64,000 nt of DNA from Janthinobacterium sp. 61 (GCF_002846335.1 NZ_PJMQ01000001.1:868001-932000), one strand, 5' to 3'. Counted from the stretch's first letter, positions 42,746 to 52,682 are shown. A program made the numbers and translations. Notes: generated by a model from the sequence alone, not told the origin.

Positions 42746-44335
42746 CTACAGGCCCAGTTCGGCCACCAGCGCCTGGCCGATGGCCCGCTGTTCGGCCAGG
42801 ATGGCGCGCAGGTGGTGGGGGCGCGTCTTGACATTTGTCATGACTACGCGCAGCACATTGGTCGGGCCAGGGTAGCGCGTCGATTCGAGCACCGTGCGCG
42901 ACACAAAGCTGTGGCCCTGCGCCTTTTGCCTGTTTTGCAGCTTGGCGTTGAGCGTGTTCAGCTGCTTGTTCAGCTCGGTCGCCGCCTCCGCCTGGCCGCT
43001 GGCCAGCAAGCTTTCCATGCGCTGGCGCAAGTGTGCGGGCACGTAGCGGTAGGTCAGAATGAAGGTGTCGGAGCGCGTAAGCAGTTCGAAATCCTGCTGG
43101 TCGGCCAATAAATCCTGCAACTGGCCGGACAGTGTGGCAGCCTGCTGCAGCAAGGTCGTGTAGCCGGACACGCCCAGCACCTTGAACGAGGTCCACAGTT
43201 TCAAGGCGTCGAAGCGGCGCGACCCTTCCAGCGAAGTCTGGCCCAGGTCGCCCGAGTTGTCGCGCAAGATGTAGTTGGCGTTGTGTTTCAGCAAGTTCAG
43301 GCTGGCGCTGTCCTTGAACAGCACCATGCTTTGCGCCATCGGCACCCACAGCAGCTTATGTCCGTCGATGACGACGGAGTCGGCCAGGGCTATGCCGTCG
43401 TACAGCGCGCGGTACTGTTCCGCGATCAGCAGGGCGCCGCCCCAGGCCGCGTCCACATGGAACCAGATGCTTTCTCGGGCGGCAATTGCCGCCATGGCGG
43501 CCAGCGGATCGATGGCGCCCGTTTCCGTCGTGCCAGCGATGCCGATCATGGCGATGACCTTGATCTTGCGCGACTTCAATTCGGTAATCGTCGCTTCCAG
43601 TGCGGCGATATCAATGCGGTTGTCGCGGTCGACGGCCACCAGGTGCAGGGCGTTTTCGCCCAGGCCCAGGGTCGCCAGCGCCTTTTTCACGGAATAATGG
43701 CTGCGGGCCGAGCCGATCACGGCCAGCCCCGCATAGCCCGATTCCTGCATGGCGGCAAACAGGCCCCGCTTGCGCGTGCCGGGTAGCTGCTGTTCCAGCG
43801 CCACGGCCAGCGCCGTCAAATTGCCCATGGTGCCGCCATTGACGACATTGCCCAGCGCGCCGCTGGTGGCGGCCATCGCCTGCGTGTAGACGCTATCGGG
43901 CTGCTGGTATACCTGGCGGTGCAGCCAGCCCAGGATCTGTTTTTCGATCAGGGTCGAGACGTACGCTGTCTCGATCTTCACCTGGTTCTGGTTCAGGGTG
44001 GCCGTAAATGCTTCGGCCAGCACGCTGATCCAAGGCAGGGCCTGGGTCATGTGGCCGATGTATTGCGGGTGGTTCAGCTGGGCCGTATTGGCCAGCACGG
44101 TGGCGTCGAGTTCCTGCAGGAATGCCGCCACGGGCATGCCGTGCGCGGGCAGGCAGGTGTCGGACAGTTGCGTCAGCAGTTCCGCGTACGGCGTGTGCGG
44201 ATACGGCGTGTCGCGGTCAGCCGCCAGCCAGCCGCCCAGCATGTGCAGCGCCTGCTGCAGGGGCGCGGGAGAGCGTTGCAGCGCATCGATGGAAAAATGC
44301 TGCTGCAGCAGCTGTTCGACAGTGGTATCGGTCAT
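42746..44335 (-). CDS. Group II PLP-dependent decarboxylase (PanP / glutamate-aspartate decarboxylase like)
   Basis: 529 residues. PLP site: SVVIDGHKLLWVPMAQSMVLFK, with the lysine in the GHK motif; HVDAAWGGALLIAEQYRAL supplies the Asp that pairs with the ring nitrogen. NHPQYIGHMTQALPWISVLAEAFTATLNQN and ATSGALGNVVNGGTMGNLTAL are typical of the aspartate/glutamate decarboxylase group (PanP, which makes beta-alanine for pantothenate in some bacteria). Tyrosine or diaminobutyrate decarboxylase activity cannot be excluded. Confidence 0.88.
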   Translation of the reverse strand: MTDTTVEQLLQQHFSIDALQRSPAPLQQALHMLGGWLAADRDTPYPHTPYAELLTQLSDTCLPAHGMPVAAFLQELDATVLANTAQLNHPQYIGHMTQALPWISVLAEAFTATLNQNQVKIETAYVSTLIEKQILGWLHRQVYQQPDSVYTQAMAATSGALGNVVNGGTMGNLTALAVALEQQLPGTRKRGLFAAMQESGYAGLAVIGSARSHYSVKKALATLGLGENALHLVAVDRDNRIDIAALEATITELKSRKIKVIAMIGIAGTTETGAIDPLAAMAAIAARESIWFHVDAAWGGALLIAEQYRALYDGIALADSVVIDGHKLLWVPMAQSMVLFKDSASLNLLKHNANYILRDNSGDLGQTSLEGSRRFDALKLWTSFKVLGVSGYTTLLQQAATLSGQLQDLLADQQDFELLTRSDTFILTYRYVPAHLRQRMESLLASGQAEAATELNKQLNTLNAKLQNRQKAQGHSFVSRTVLESTRYPGPTNVLRVVMTNVKTRPHHLRAILAEQRAIGQALVAELGL

Positions 44336-44385
44336 GGCACTTTGTCTTCTCTACGGATTGCTGATGCCACGGTGACAAACGAATT

Positions 44386-44429
44386 GCGCCCAGGCGGAAG
44401 CGGGATTTTACCCGACTCCGCCTGGGCGC
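44386..44429. terminator. Long hairpin between trpS and the PLP decarboxylase
   Basis: GCGCCCAGGCGG-(19 bases total) pairs with its complement at 44411-44429 with one mismatch and a 6-base loop (ATTTTA). There is no U-run on either strand; it may end trpS transcription by structure or be a repeat element. Confidence 0.6.
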
Positions 44430-44454
44430 ATCAGTTTGCTGTTACTGTCTGTGA

Positions 44455-45531
44455 TCAGAAGTAGTTCAGGCCCAGCGCGGACTTGACTTCATCGGCCGTG
44501 CGGGCCGCTACTTCGCGTGCCTTGAAGGTACCTTCCTTGAGCATCTGGATGACTTGGCCCTTGTCCTTGGCGAACTCTTCGCGGCGGGCGCGGATCGGCG
44601 CCAGCATTTCCTGCAAGACCAGGTCCAGGCGCTTTTTGACGATGCTGTCGCCCAGGCCGCCACGCACGTAATGGGCTTTCATGTCGGCCAGCGCCGCTTT
44701 TTCCGGGTCAAACGCATCCAGGTAAGTGAAGGCGATGTTGCCTTCGAGGTGGCCCGGGTCTTCCACGCGCAGGTGCAGTGGGTCCGTGTAGACTTTTTTC
44801 ACGGCGGCCGTGATTTCGGCCGATGTGGCGCCCAGGTTGATGGTATTGCCCAGCGACTTGCTCATCTTGGCCTTGCCGTCGATGCCGGGCAGGCGACCAA
44901 TGTCCGGCACCAGCGCCTTGCATTCCATCAGCACTTCACGGTTGTACATGCGGTTGAAGCGGCGCACGATTTCATTGGTTTGTTCGATCATGGGGATCTG
45001 GTCTTCGCCCACGGGAACCACGCCTGCCTTGAAGGCCGTGATGTCGGCCGCCTGGCTGGCCGGGTAAGTCAAAAAGCCGGCCGGGATGTCCCGCTCGAAG
45101 CCGCGCAGGCGGATTTCTTCCTTGACGGTGGGGTTGCGCTCGAGGCGCGCCACGGTGACAATGTTCAGGTAGTAAAAGGTGAGTTCGGCCAGTTCCGGAA
45201 TTTGCGACTGGATGAATACCGTGGTCTTGGTCGGGTCGATGCCGACGGCCAGGTAATCGAGCGCCACTTCGACGACGTTGCGGTGCACCTTGTCGATGTC
45301 ATCCATATTGTCCGTCAGCGCTTGCGCGTCGGCCAGCATGATGAATTGCTTGTAGTTGTTTTGATAGGAAACACGGTCGCGCAGGCTGCCGACAAAGTGG
45401 CCCAGGTGCAAGGGGCCGGTAGGGCGGTCGCCCGTCAGGATCACGGATTGCGAGGCGATGGCGGCGGCGGACAGCGGTGCGGCTGGGGCGTTATCGGTGT
45501 CGGGGGTATCGGGCGTGTTAGGCAAGCTCAT
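44455..45531 (-). CDS. trpS: Tryptophanyl-tRNA synthetase
   Basis: 358 residues from ATG 45531, with AAGGA eight bases upstream; the ATG at 45660 is rejected. Class I signatures are HLGH (residues 42-45, [12 protein letters not shown]) and KMSKS (222-226, [12 protein letters not shown]). QNPTVKEEI, the [22 protein letters not shown] stretch and [13 protein letters not shown] agree with TrpRS. An N-terminal tail of about 30 residues (Asp, Pro and Ala rich) precedes the catalytic domain. Single-copy essential enzyme. Confidence 0.97.
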   Translation of the reverse strand: MSLPNTPDTPDTDNAPAAPLSAAAIASQSVILTGDRPTGPLHLGHFVGSLRDRVSYQNNYKQFIMLADAQALTDNMDDIDKVHRNVVEVALDYLAVGIDPTKTTVFIQSQIPELAELTFYYLNIVTVARLERNPTVKEEIRLRGFERDIPAGFLTYPASQAADITAFKAGVVPVGEDQIPMIEQTNEIVRRFNRMYNREVLMECKALVPDIGRLPGIDGKAKMSKSLGNTINLGATSAEITAAVKKVYTDPLHLRVEDPGHLEGNIAFTYLDAFDPEKAALADMKAHYVRGGLGDSIVKKRLDLVLQEMLAPIRARREEFAKDKGQVIQMLKEGTFKAREVAARTADEVKSALGLNYF

Positions 45532-45848
45532 CAAGTTTCCTTTTGAGCCGCCTGCATCGGGGATGATCCAGGCTGAGCCTGTTACGCCACCGATCGAGGC
45601 GGCGTGGATCAAATTCACATCACTATGCAGTGGCCGCGCGAAAGTGAGCGGGACCACCAATTCAAGCAGGCGTGTTGTGACGGGATAAATTTCATGGCGT
45701 TATGGTTGCAGTTCGTGCGCGTTCTGTCAAGTTGCGTGCCGATATATCTGCTGCGCCGCGTCAGAGCTTGGTCTACTGCGGAACTTGCTTTCCGGGTACT
45801 ATTGCCGTTCGGCCACTTTTGCGTGGCATGAATCTATTGGAGAACAGT

Positions 45849-47804
45849 ATGCGCGTGTCGTCCCCCGTCCGGCTCACCGGCCTGGCCCTGGTATTGAGTA
45901 CCACCTTCGGTTCCCTGTTTGCTGCACCCGTTCTGGCGCAAACGCCACCCATGGCGCCCGATATCGGTGCCAAGCTGGTGATGCCCGACCTGAACGATTA
46001 CGTCAAGCGCGTGGTGATGATCCCCATGCGCGACGGCGTCAAGCTGTACACGGTAATCGTCGTGCCGAAAGATGCCAAGAGAGCGCCTATCATGCTTACG
46101 CGCACGCCGTACAACGCGGCCCGCCGTGCCCAGCGCGCGACCAGCGCCAGCATGCTGGCCACCTTGCCGCAGGGTGACGATACCCTGGTGGAAAACGGAT
46201 ACATCCGCGTGTTCCAGGACGTGCGCGGCAAGCATGGCTCGGAAGGCGACTACGTGATGACGCGCCCTGTGCGCGGCCCGCTGAACAATACCAAGGTTGA
46301 TAACGTCACGGATGCGTGGGACACCATCGAGTGGCTGTCGAAGAATATTCCGGAGAGCAATGGCAAGGTGGGCATGCTGGGTTCCTCGTACGAGGGCCAT
46401 ACGGTGCTGATGGCCCTGGTCGACCCGCATCCGGCGCTGAAGGTGGCCATACCCATGAGCGCCATGGTCGATGGCTGGCGCGGCGATGACTGGTTCCACA
46501 ATGGCGCCTTCCGCATGCCGAGCCTGTCTTACCTGGCATGGCAGACGAGCGTGCGCGGCAGCGCCGAGGCGCCCGTGCTGGGCGTCTACGACGATTACGA
46601 CGCGTATCTGCGCATAGGCTCGGCCAGCGATTACGCGAAGAAATTCGGCATCGACAAGCTGACCTACACGAAAAAGCTGTTCGAACACCCGGCTTACGAC
46701 AGTTACTGGCAGGAACAGGCACTCGACAAGATACTGGCGAAGCGCCCGTTGATCGTGCCCACCATGCACGTGGTGGGGCAGTGGGACCAGGAAGATATCT
46801 ACGGCCCCTACGCCACGTACACGGCATTGGAGGGACGCGACAAGCGCAACAACCTCAATTATCTGGCCATTGGCCCGTGGCGTCATAGCGGCGTTAATTA
46901 TGACGGTTCCAGTCTGGGCGCCCTGAAGTTTGACGGCGACACGGCGCGCCAGTTCCGCGAAAAAGTCATGCAGCCATTCCTGAATCAATACTTGAAGGAT
47001 GGCGCACCGGACGCGAACACGGCGCCCGTGGTGTCCTACCAGAGCGGCACGAACCAGTGGCAGCGCCTGCAGCAGTGGCCGCTGGCTTGCGAGACTTGCG
47101 AGACCAAGCTGACGCCGATCTACCTGCAGGATGGCTACAAGCTGGGCTTTGCGCCGGCGCAAGCGGCGGCTGACTCCGCCAATGGCGCGTATGACGAGTA
47201 CGTGGCCGACCCGGCGAAACCTGTGCCGTTTGTCGCGCGTCCCGTGCGTCTCGGTGATGCCGACCAGTGGAAACCATGGCTGGTCAGCGACCAGCGCGGC
47301 TATGCCGACCGCACGGATGTGCTTAGCTATGTTTCCGAACCGTTGAAGACGGCCGTGCGCATCGCCGGCGCGCCGATGGTCAACCTGTTCGCCGCCACCA
47401 GCGGCACGGATGCCGACTGGGTGGTGAAACTGATCGATGTGTATCCGGACGAAGTGCCGTCGCAGCCGGCCATGGGCGGCTACCAGTTGGGCGTGGCGAT
47501 GGATATCTTCCGTGGCCGCTATCGCGACAGCCTCGAGCATCCGACGGCGATTCCAGCGGGCAAGGTGGAGCGCTACCGCTTTGCCTTGCCGAATGCGAAT
47601 CACGTCTTCCTGCCTGGCCACCGCATCGCCGTGCAAGTGCAGTCGAGCTGGTTCCCTCTGTACGACCGCAATCCGCAAACCTTCGTGCCAAACATCTTCC
47701 TGGCCCAGCCAGGCGATTACAAGAAAGCCACGCAGCGCGTCTACCACGCGGCAGGCGCGGCCAGCGCGATCGAGTTGCCGATAGCGCCGCTAGACGCGCG
47801 TTAG
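45849..47804 (+). CDS. CocE/NonD family hydrolase (X-Pro dipeptidyl-peptidase fold)
   Basis: 651 residues from ATG 45849 (GGAG six bases upstream); the ATG at 45828 gives a longer frame. A signal peptide (MRVSSPVRLTGLALVLSTTFGSLFAAPVLAQ) suggests periplasm. Peptidase_S15 domain with nucleophile Ser in GMLGSSYEGHTVLMAL, upstream VRGKHGSEGDYVMTRP, and a C-terminal jelly-roll X-Pro_dipeptidyl-pept domain. Family members include glutaryl-7-ACA acylase, cocaine esterase and alpha-amino acid ester hydrolase, so the substrate is open. Confidence 0.9.
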   Translation: MRVSSPVRLTGLALVLSTTFGSLFAAPVLAQTPPMAPDIGAKLVMPDLNDYVKRVVMIPMRDGVKLYTVIVVPKDAKRAPIMLTRTPYNAARRAQRATSASMLATLPQGDDTLVENGYIRVFQDVRGKHGSEGDYVMTRPVRGPLNNTKVDNVTDAWDTIEWLSKNIPESNGKVGMLGSSYEGHTVLMALVDPHPALKVAIPMSAMVDGWRGDDWFHNGAFRMPSLSYLAWQTSVRGSAEAPVLGVYDDYDAYLRIGSASDYAKKFGIDKLTYTKKLFEHPAYDSYWQEQALDKILAKRPLIVPTMHVVGQWDQEDIYGPYATYTALEGRDKRNNLNYLAIGPWRHSGVNYDGSSLGALKFDGDTARQFREKVMQPFLNQYLKDGAPDANTAPVVSYQSGTNQWQRLQQWPLACETCETKLTPIYLQDGYKLGFAPAQAAADSANGAYDEYVADPAKPVPFVARPVRLGDADQWKPWLVSDQRGYADRTDVLSYVSEPLKTAVRIAGAPMVNLFAATSGTDADWVVKLIDVYPDEVPSQPAMGGYQLGVAMDIFRGRYRDSLEHPTAIPAGKVERYRFALPNANHVFLPGHRIAVQVQSSWFPLYDRNPQTFVPNIFLAQPGDYKKATQRVYHAAGAASAIELPIAPLDAR

Positions 47805-48658
47805 GCGATTCGCATCAGGATGGCTCCCGCCGCGATCAGGGCGATGGCCTGGTAGCGGCGGCGGCTGATTTTTTCGCGCAGGAACAGGGCGGCAATCGCG
47901 ATGGCGAACAGGATCGACGTTTCGCGCAGTGCCGCAATGGCCGCCACGGGCGCCTGGGTCATGGCCCACAGGGCCAGCCCATACGAGGCGAGGGTGCCGA
48001 AACCGCCCAGGGCGGCCAGCCGCCATTGCGTTTGCGCATACGCCAGCAAGTCGGCGGGGCGGCGCAATGCCGTCCACAGCAGCAGTCCCGCGCCGTTCAA
48101 GACAAAAATCCACATGGTGTAGGCGGCCGGCGCGCCGGACAGCCGTACGCCGACGCCATCGATCAAGGTATAACTGGCAATGACGCAGGCGTTGCCCAGT
48201 GCAAAGGCGGTGGCGCGTCCCGTGTTTTTCGGCAGGCTGTCAATGGCGGGCAGGCGCGCCGCAAAATACAGGCCGAAGATGCCCGCGCAGATGCAGGCGA
48301 CGGCGGCCATTTGCATGGAAGAAAGACGTTCGCCTATCAGCGGCCAGCTGGCCAGCGCCACGAGCAGGGGCGCGCTGCCGCGCATCAGTGGGTAGGCATG
48401 GCTCATGTCGCCCGCCTTGTAGGCCGCCGCCAGCAGAGAGTAATACGCCAGTTGCGCCACGGCCGAGGCGGCCAGGTAGGGCCAGCTGGCGGAGGCGGGA
48501 GTATCGACGAAGGGCAGCGCCGCCAGCGAGATCAGGGCCGCGCCCACGGAAACGAGCACGGTGCTGAGAAAGGTATCCTTGCCGGACTTGACGATGGCAT
48601 TCCAGCTGGCATGCAGCAGGGCGGCAAACAGAACGACGGCGACAACGAAGCCCGACAT
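47801..48658 (-). CDS. EamA/DMT-family transporter (second copy)
   Basis: 285 residues, ten membrane segments, EamA pattern (VVLFAALLHASWNAIVKSGKDTFLSTV, GDMSHAYPLMRGSAPLLVALASWPLIGERL, AALRETSILFAIAIAALFLREKISRRR). Sequence similar to the YcxC/RhtA-type exporters of amino acids or purines. The start follows the binding-protein gene by ten bases on the same strand, so the two could be one transcript. Its stop overlaps the convergent CocE gene stop by four bases. Confidence 0.9.
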   Translation of the reverse strand: MSGFVVAVVLFAALLHASWNAIVKSGKDTFLSTVLVSVGAALISLAALPFVDTPASASWPYLAASAVAQLAYYSLLAAAYKAGDMSHAYPLMRGSAPLLVALASWPLIGERLSSMQMAAVACICAGIFGLYFAARLPAIDSLPKNTGRATAFALGNACVIASYTLIDGVGVRLSGAPAAYTMWIFVLNGAGLLLWTALRRPADLLAYAQTQWRLAALGGFGTLASYGLALWAMTQAPVAAIAALRETSILFAIAIAALFLREKISRRRYQAIALIAAGAILMRIA

Positions 48659-48668
48659 GCGAATATCC

Positions 48669-49496
48669 TTAGCGCGGACGTATGCTGAGCGACAGCAATT
48701 CCTGGCGGTGATGGCGCTGGAAGCCTTCCATCAAGGTGCCCGAGCGGCCCGCTTTTTCCAGCAGTTCACGCAGGGTCGCCTGGTCTTCCGCCGTCAGCGA
48801 CTTGCGCGACAGGTAGACGCCGCTCATGCCCCACGGCAATTCCGGCAAGGCTTCCAGGCGCAGGCGGTCGGCCAGGCCATACACGCGCGCGTCGTTTTGC
48901 GCCACGCCGGCCAGGATGGTGGGACTCATGATGGTGGCGTCGATGAAGCCGCTTTGCATCAGGCGCGCCACGGAGAGTGCATCGACTTCGTAGAACAGGC
49001 GGCCCTGGCTGCTCAGCTCCTTGGCCAGCGCCTGGTAGGACACGCCATAATCGTAGCCGCGCACCAGCGCCACGCGCAATTCGCGCCGCTCGATCAGTTC
49101 CTGCATGGTGTTGACGGGCGCGCGCGCGCTTTGCAGCGAGATCAGCAGGGGACGGTTGCCCATCAGGGGGATGAACAGGCCGTGCTGGTCGCGCCGCGGC
49201 GTGCTGCTGGCGGGAATCAGCATATCGGCCTTGCCCGCCTCGAACATCGCTTCCAGGCGCGCGCGCGGCACGGCCGTGAAGATGAAGTTGCAGCCGAGCT
49301 TGGCGCCCATGCTGCGCAGCAAGTCGGGATAGATGCCGCCGATGCTGGCGCCATTGATCACCACGCTGGCGCCGATGGCCGAGACGGGCACCTGGATATC
49401 GCGCGAGCATTGCGCGCCCGCCAGTGACGGCAGCGCCAGCGCCAGCGCCAGCATGGCCACGGTTCGGCGCCAGGCGCTGGAATAAAAGTCAGTCAT
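48669..49496 (-). CDS. Periplasmic substrate-binding protein (SBP_bac_3 type)
   Basis: 275 residues from ATG 49496 with AAGGA upstream. Signal peptide MTDFYSSAWRRTVAMLALALALPSLAGAQ, then a bilobed binding-protein fold: VINGASIGGIYPDLLRSMGAKLGCNFIFTAVPRARLEAMFEAGKADMLIPASSTPRR and ELRVALVRGYDYGVSYQAL. No permease or ATPase is adjacent, so it may be an orphan receptor or feed a sensor rather than an ABC importer. Confidence 0.83.
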   Translation of the reverse strand: MTDFYSSAWRRTVAMLALALALPSLAGAQCSRDIQVPVSAIGASVVINGASIGGIYPDLLRSMGAKLGCNFIFTAVPRARLEAMFEAGKADMLIPASSTPRRDQHGLFIPLMGNRPLLISLQSARAPVNTMQELIERRELRVALVRGYDYGVSYQALAKELSSQGRLFYEVDALSVARLMQSGFIDATIMSPTILAGVAQNDARVYGLADRLRLEALPELPWGMSGVYLSRKSLTAEDQATLRELLEKAGRSGTLMEGFQRHHRQELLSLSIRPR

Positions 49497-49596
49497 ACCC
49501 ATCCTTGCTTGCCATCGAATCGCGGGCGTTGGCAACGCCCGCTTGATTATCCCATTCTCGCCTATTAATTTCTCAAATGCAATATTATCTTGCCGA

Positions 49597-50871
49597 CTAC
49601 TTTGTGGTGGAAACCACAAGTCTGGCCTGGCGTTGTGCCTTGAAGTAGCGCCAAGCCACCAGGATGCCCAGGGTTTGCATGATGGCGCACAGATAGAAGG
49701 TGCTGCCGATGCGCCAGTCCTGCGGCGGCAAGTGGCTCACTTCGCCGAGGATCATGCTACCGAGCAAGGGCATGATGATGATGCCAAGGCTGCTGATCGA
49801 TTGCAGGGAGCCCATCAGCTCTCCCTGTTCGCTGGCGGCGGACGCCTTCGAGATGATGCCTTGCAGGGCCGGACCGGCGGCAAAGGCCAGCAGGTTGCAC
49901 AAAATCAACGCATACATCATCCAGCCTTGCGTGGCCAGGCCGTACAGCAGGTAGGTGAGGGCGCCCGAGGCCATGCCCAGCAGCGACAAGCGCACTTCGC
50001 CAAAGCGCTTGATGAGTATCCCCAGCAAGCCCGCCTGCACCACGGCCGCGCACAGGCCCACGCAGAACAGGGCGATGCCGTTCTGGCGCGGCGTCCAGTC
50101 GAAGCGGAAATGCGTGTACAGCACCCAGGTGGTGTTGAGCATCATTTGCGCAAACGTCATCAGGCCGAAGGCCAGCACCAGGCCGCGGATGTCCACGCGG
50201 CGCACCAGTTTCAGCAGGGCGGCAAACGGATTGATGCGCGCCAAAGTAAATGGCGCGCGCGGACCCGGCGGCAGCGATTCGGGCACGAAGAAATAGCCGT
50301 AGATGAAATTGGCCGCCGACAGGCCCGCCGCCACGTAAAACGGCAGGTGCAGATTGATCTCGCCCAGCAGGCCTCCCAGCATGGGCCCGCAAATGAAGCC
50401 CAGGCCAAAGGCCGCGCCGATCTTGCCAAAGCTCTTGGCGCGGTTGTCGTGCGTGGAAATGTCGGAGGCATAGGCGGACGCGACCGACATGCTGGCCGAC
50501 GAGACGCCGCCGATGATGCGCCCGATGAACAGGCAGGCCAGGTTGGGCGCCCAGCCCGTGGCGAGAAAATTGATGCCCATGCCGGCCATCGAGTACAGCA
50601 GCACGGGACGGCGTCCCACGCGGTCGCTGATGGCGCCCAGCATGGGCATGAAGATGAACTGCAGCAAGCCGAAGACGGCTGCCATGATGCCGTACCAGAA
50701 TGCTTGCGCTTCCTTGCCGCTGACAAAGTCGCCGATCAGGATGGGCAGCACGGGCACCACCAGGCCGATACCCAGCATGTCGATGAAGACGCAGACGAGG
50801 ATAAAATTGAGGTTGCCGGCGCGCGCGGGGGCGGACGGGGAATGGCTGTCGGGGCTGGCTTTATCGGTCAT
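49597..50871 (-). CDS. MFS transporter, TetA/TCR-like drug efflux
   Basis: 424 residues, twelve predicted segments. Motif A is GAISDRVGRRPVLLYSM after TM2, motif C is GLGFICGPMLGGLLGEINLHLPFYVAAGLSAANFIYGYFFVPESLP. N-terminal IDMLGIGLVVPVLPILIGDF matches the TetA/Bcr subgroup of tetracycline-type exporters, although tetracycline itself cannot be inferred. Stands alone, no divergent regulator nearby. Confidence 0.9.
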   Translation of the reverse strand: MTDKASPDSHSPSAPARAGNLNFILVCVFIDMLGIGLVVPVLPILIGDFVSGKEAQAFWYGIMAAVFGLLQFIFMPMLGAISDRVGRRPVLLYSMAGMGINFLATGWAPNLACLFIGRIIGGVSSASMSVASAYASDISTHDNRAKSFGKIGAAFGLGFICGPMLGGLLGEINLHLPFYVAAGLSAANFIYGYFFVPESLPPGPRAPFTLARINPFAALLKLVRRVDIRGLVLAFGLMTFAQMMLNTTWVLYTHFRFDWTPRQNGIALFCVGLCAAVVQAGLLGILIKRFGEVRLSLLGMASGALTYLLYGLATQGWMMYALILCNLLAFAAGPALQGIISKASAASEQGELMGSLQSISSLGIIIMPLLGSMILGEVSHLPPQDWRIGSTFYLCAIMQTLGILVAWRYFKAQRQARLVVSTTK

Positions 50872-50989
50872 GCATGCTTTCGGCGCGTTGGCGTTGCGCC
50901 GGCGCGTTGCAGTTTTTGCTGAGGCGCGGCGCGATAGCTTAGCCTTGTATTATAGACAGCATGCGCGCTGCTGGCTATCGCCACCCATG

Positions 50990-51640
50990 CTAGAACCCAC
51001 CCGCCCATTCGGCGGCGAAGGCGGCGCGAAAATCCGTCAGCACGGCCAGGCGCTGTGCGGCCAGGGCGCGCCCAGCCACCGTCTGCATCTTGCCGGGCAG
51101 CTTGTCGAGCTTGGTGACGATATGGTCGAGCGCGTATGCCTTGTCGTCCAGTGCGCGATGTTCGGCCAGCGGATCGCTGCCATGCGCCAATGCGCTATCC
51201 ATGCGCGCCGCCGTATAGAACAGGCGTGCCAATCCCACGGCCCCCAGCGCATCGATGCGGTCGGCATCCTGCACGATTTGCGCTTCGATGGTGTGCGGCG
51301 GCAGATTGGCGGAAAAGCTGTGCGTTTCGATGGCGTGCGCTACGCTTGCCAGTTTTTCTGCAGGAAAATCCAGCTCTGCCAGTTGGTGGCAAGCCAGCAC
51401 GGCCGCCTGGCGCGAGGCCAGGTGGCGTTCAGGATGATTTTTCGGCAAGTTGACCAGGTCGTGCAGGTAACAAGCAGCCATCACGACGAGCGCATCGGCC
51501 TGCCCATGCTCCTGCAGCAGGACGGCGGCGTTGCGCCACACGCGGTGCAAATGGTTGATATCGTGGGCGCTGTCGTCGCCCAAGCCGGCCATGGCCAGCG
51601 CCAGCAGGCGTGGTTGCCATTGGGAAAGTAAAGAGTGCAT
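50990..51640 (-). CDS. HD-domain phosphohydrolase
   Basis: 216 residues. The H..HD..D pattern is visible: SAHDINHLHRVWRNA, CYLHDLVNLPKNHP, AIETHSFSANLPPHT and IVQDADRIDALGAVGLARLFYTAARM. Similar to the YedJ/YfbR-type HD proteins that hydrolyse nucleotides or phosphoesters with a metal. No obvious operon partner. Confidence 0.87.
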   Translation of the reverse strand: MHSLLSQWQPRLLALAMAGLGDDSAHDINHLHRVWRNAAVLLQEHGQADALVVMAACYLHDLVNLPKNHPERHLASRQAAVLACHQLAELDFPAEKLASVAHAIETHSFSANLPPHTIEAQIVQDADRIDALGAVGLARLFYTAARMDSALAHGSDPLAEHRALDDKAYALDHIVTKLDKLPGKMQTVAGRALAAQRLAVLTDFRAAFAAEWAGGF

Positions 51641-51973
51641 GGTTCAAAGTCGTCAAAAGCAGGGGCCGCCAGTGTGGCATAAAACGCCGCCGCACGTGGG
51701 CGGGAGCTTGGTGCGCTGGCGTGCCGTATTTGCTACATAAGTGCATTTTGGAAAAGCATCAGTCCGGGAATCGCTCTTTTTTAGTGCATGTAAAATTTAC
51801 ATGGGGTAACATTGCCGCACGGAAATTAGAGACATCAGCTAATTGCTGAAAAGTATTTGCAAAAACATACAAGTGGCAGCCATTTCATTGAATCGTGAAT
51901 GGCTTGTCACGTCCAGGGCGCGCGTGCAGCGTGTCCTGGCCTGCGCCCCAGGCGAGTTAACGAAAGGATTATC
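51641..51973. promoter_or_regulatory. Intergenic region upstream of cheW
   Basis: 333 bases between the divergent HD and cheW genes. Apart from a perfect 17-base palindrome listed separately, no gene is seen; no good sigma-28 match was found. Confidence 0.4.
51787..51803. promoter_or_regulatory. Palindrome CATGTAAAATTTACATG upstream of cheW
   Basis: 8-1-8 perfect palindrome, AT-rich, 171 bases ahead of the cheW ATG. Its form resembles operator sites of dimeric regulators; the protein is not known. Confidence 0.55.
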
Positions 51974-52465
51974 ATGAACACCATTTCCAGCGATACTGGC
52001 GCAACCGTTGCCAAGGCTGCCGAATACCTGGCCTTTACCCTGGGCCAGGAAGAGTATGGCATCGACATCCAGAAAGTCAGCGAAATCCGCAGCTATGAAA
52101 CGCCGACCCGCATCGCCAACGCGCCCGAGTTCGTCAAGGGCGTGGTCAACTTGCGCGGCATTATCGTGCCGATCGTCGACATGCGCATCAAGTTCAACCT
52201 GGGCACGCCCAGCTATGACCAGTTCACCGTCGTCATCATCCTCAATATCGGCAACCGCGTGGTCGGCATGGTCGTGGACCGCGTGTCCGACGTCACTACC
52301 TTGCTGCCGGAACAGATCAAGCCGGCGCCGGACATGGGCCGCTCGATCAACACGGAATACGTGATTGGCCTGGGCACCATCGACGAGCGCATGCTGATCC
52401 TGGTCGATATCGACCAGCTGATGTCCAGCGCCGACATGGGCCTGATCGAGAAACTGGCTGCTTAA
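51974..52465 (+). CDS. cheW: Chemotaxis coupling protein CheW
   Basis: 163 residues from ATG 51974 (AAAGGATTATC upstream), starting MNTISSDTGATVAKAAEYLAFTLGQEEYGIDIQKVSEIR. VVNLRGIIVPIVDMRIKF and VGMVVDRVSDV match the CheW beta-barrels that bridge CheA and receptors. An extra ten-residue N-terminal leader and the chemoreceptor gene 217 bases downstream imply a dedicated coupling unit. No CheA or CheR is in the window. Confidence 0.94.
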   Translation: MNTISSDTGATVAKAAEYLAFTLGQEEYGIDIQKVSEIRSYETPTRIANAPEFVKGVVNLRGIIVPIVDMRIKFNLGTPSYDQFTVVIILNIGNRVVGMVVDRVSDVTTLLPEQIKPAPDMGRSINTEYVIGLGTIDERMLILVDIDQLMSSADMGLIEKLAA

Positions 52466-52561
52466 TGGCGCAGTGAAGAGAATTGCCCTGCATATTGTCA
52501 AAAACTATTGACATTAAGTATTGCATATCGTTTCCGCAGGGAGCACGCTAGCGCATTTTCT

Positions 52562-52591
52562 TGGCGCACGGTTCAACCGAACCGTGCGCCA
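52562..52591 (+). terminator. Hairpin between cheW and the first chemoreceptor
   Basis: TGGCGCACGGTTC / GAACCGTGCGCCA, 13 bp perfect, 4-base loop AACC, followed by a weak AGTTTACTT tail. It could attenuate read-through from cheW. Confidence 0.65.
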
Positions 52592-52682
52592 GTTTACTTG
52601 GCGGGACAGATTTGGCGGCGTCCGCCATGCTGTTCCAGGCGCTGGCTGCAGGGCCTCTCTTCGAGATATTAGGATAGTTCAC

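Noticed and set aside
42600..42760. Fluoride riboswitch before the CLC gene.
   Set aside because: No crcB core motif found in the short gap between the CLC gene and the upstream decarboxylase gene.
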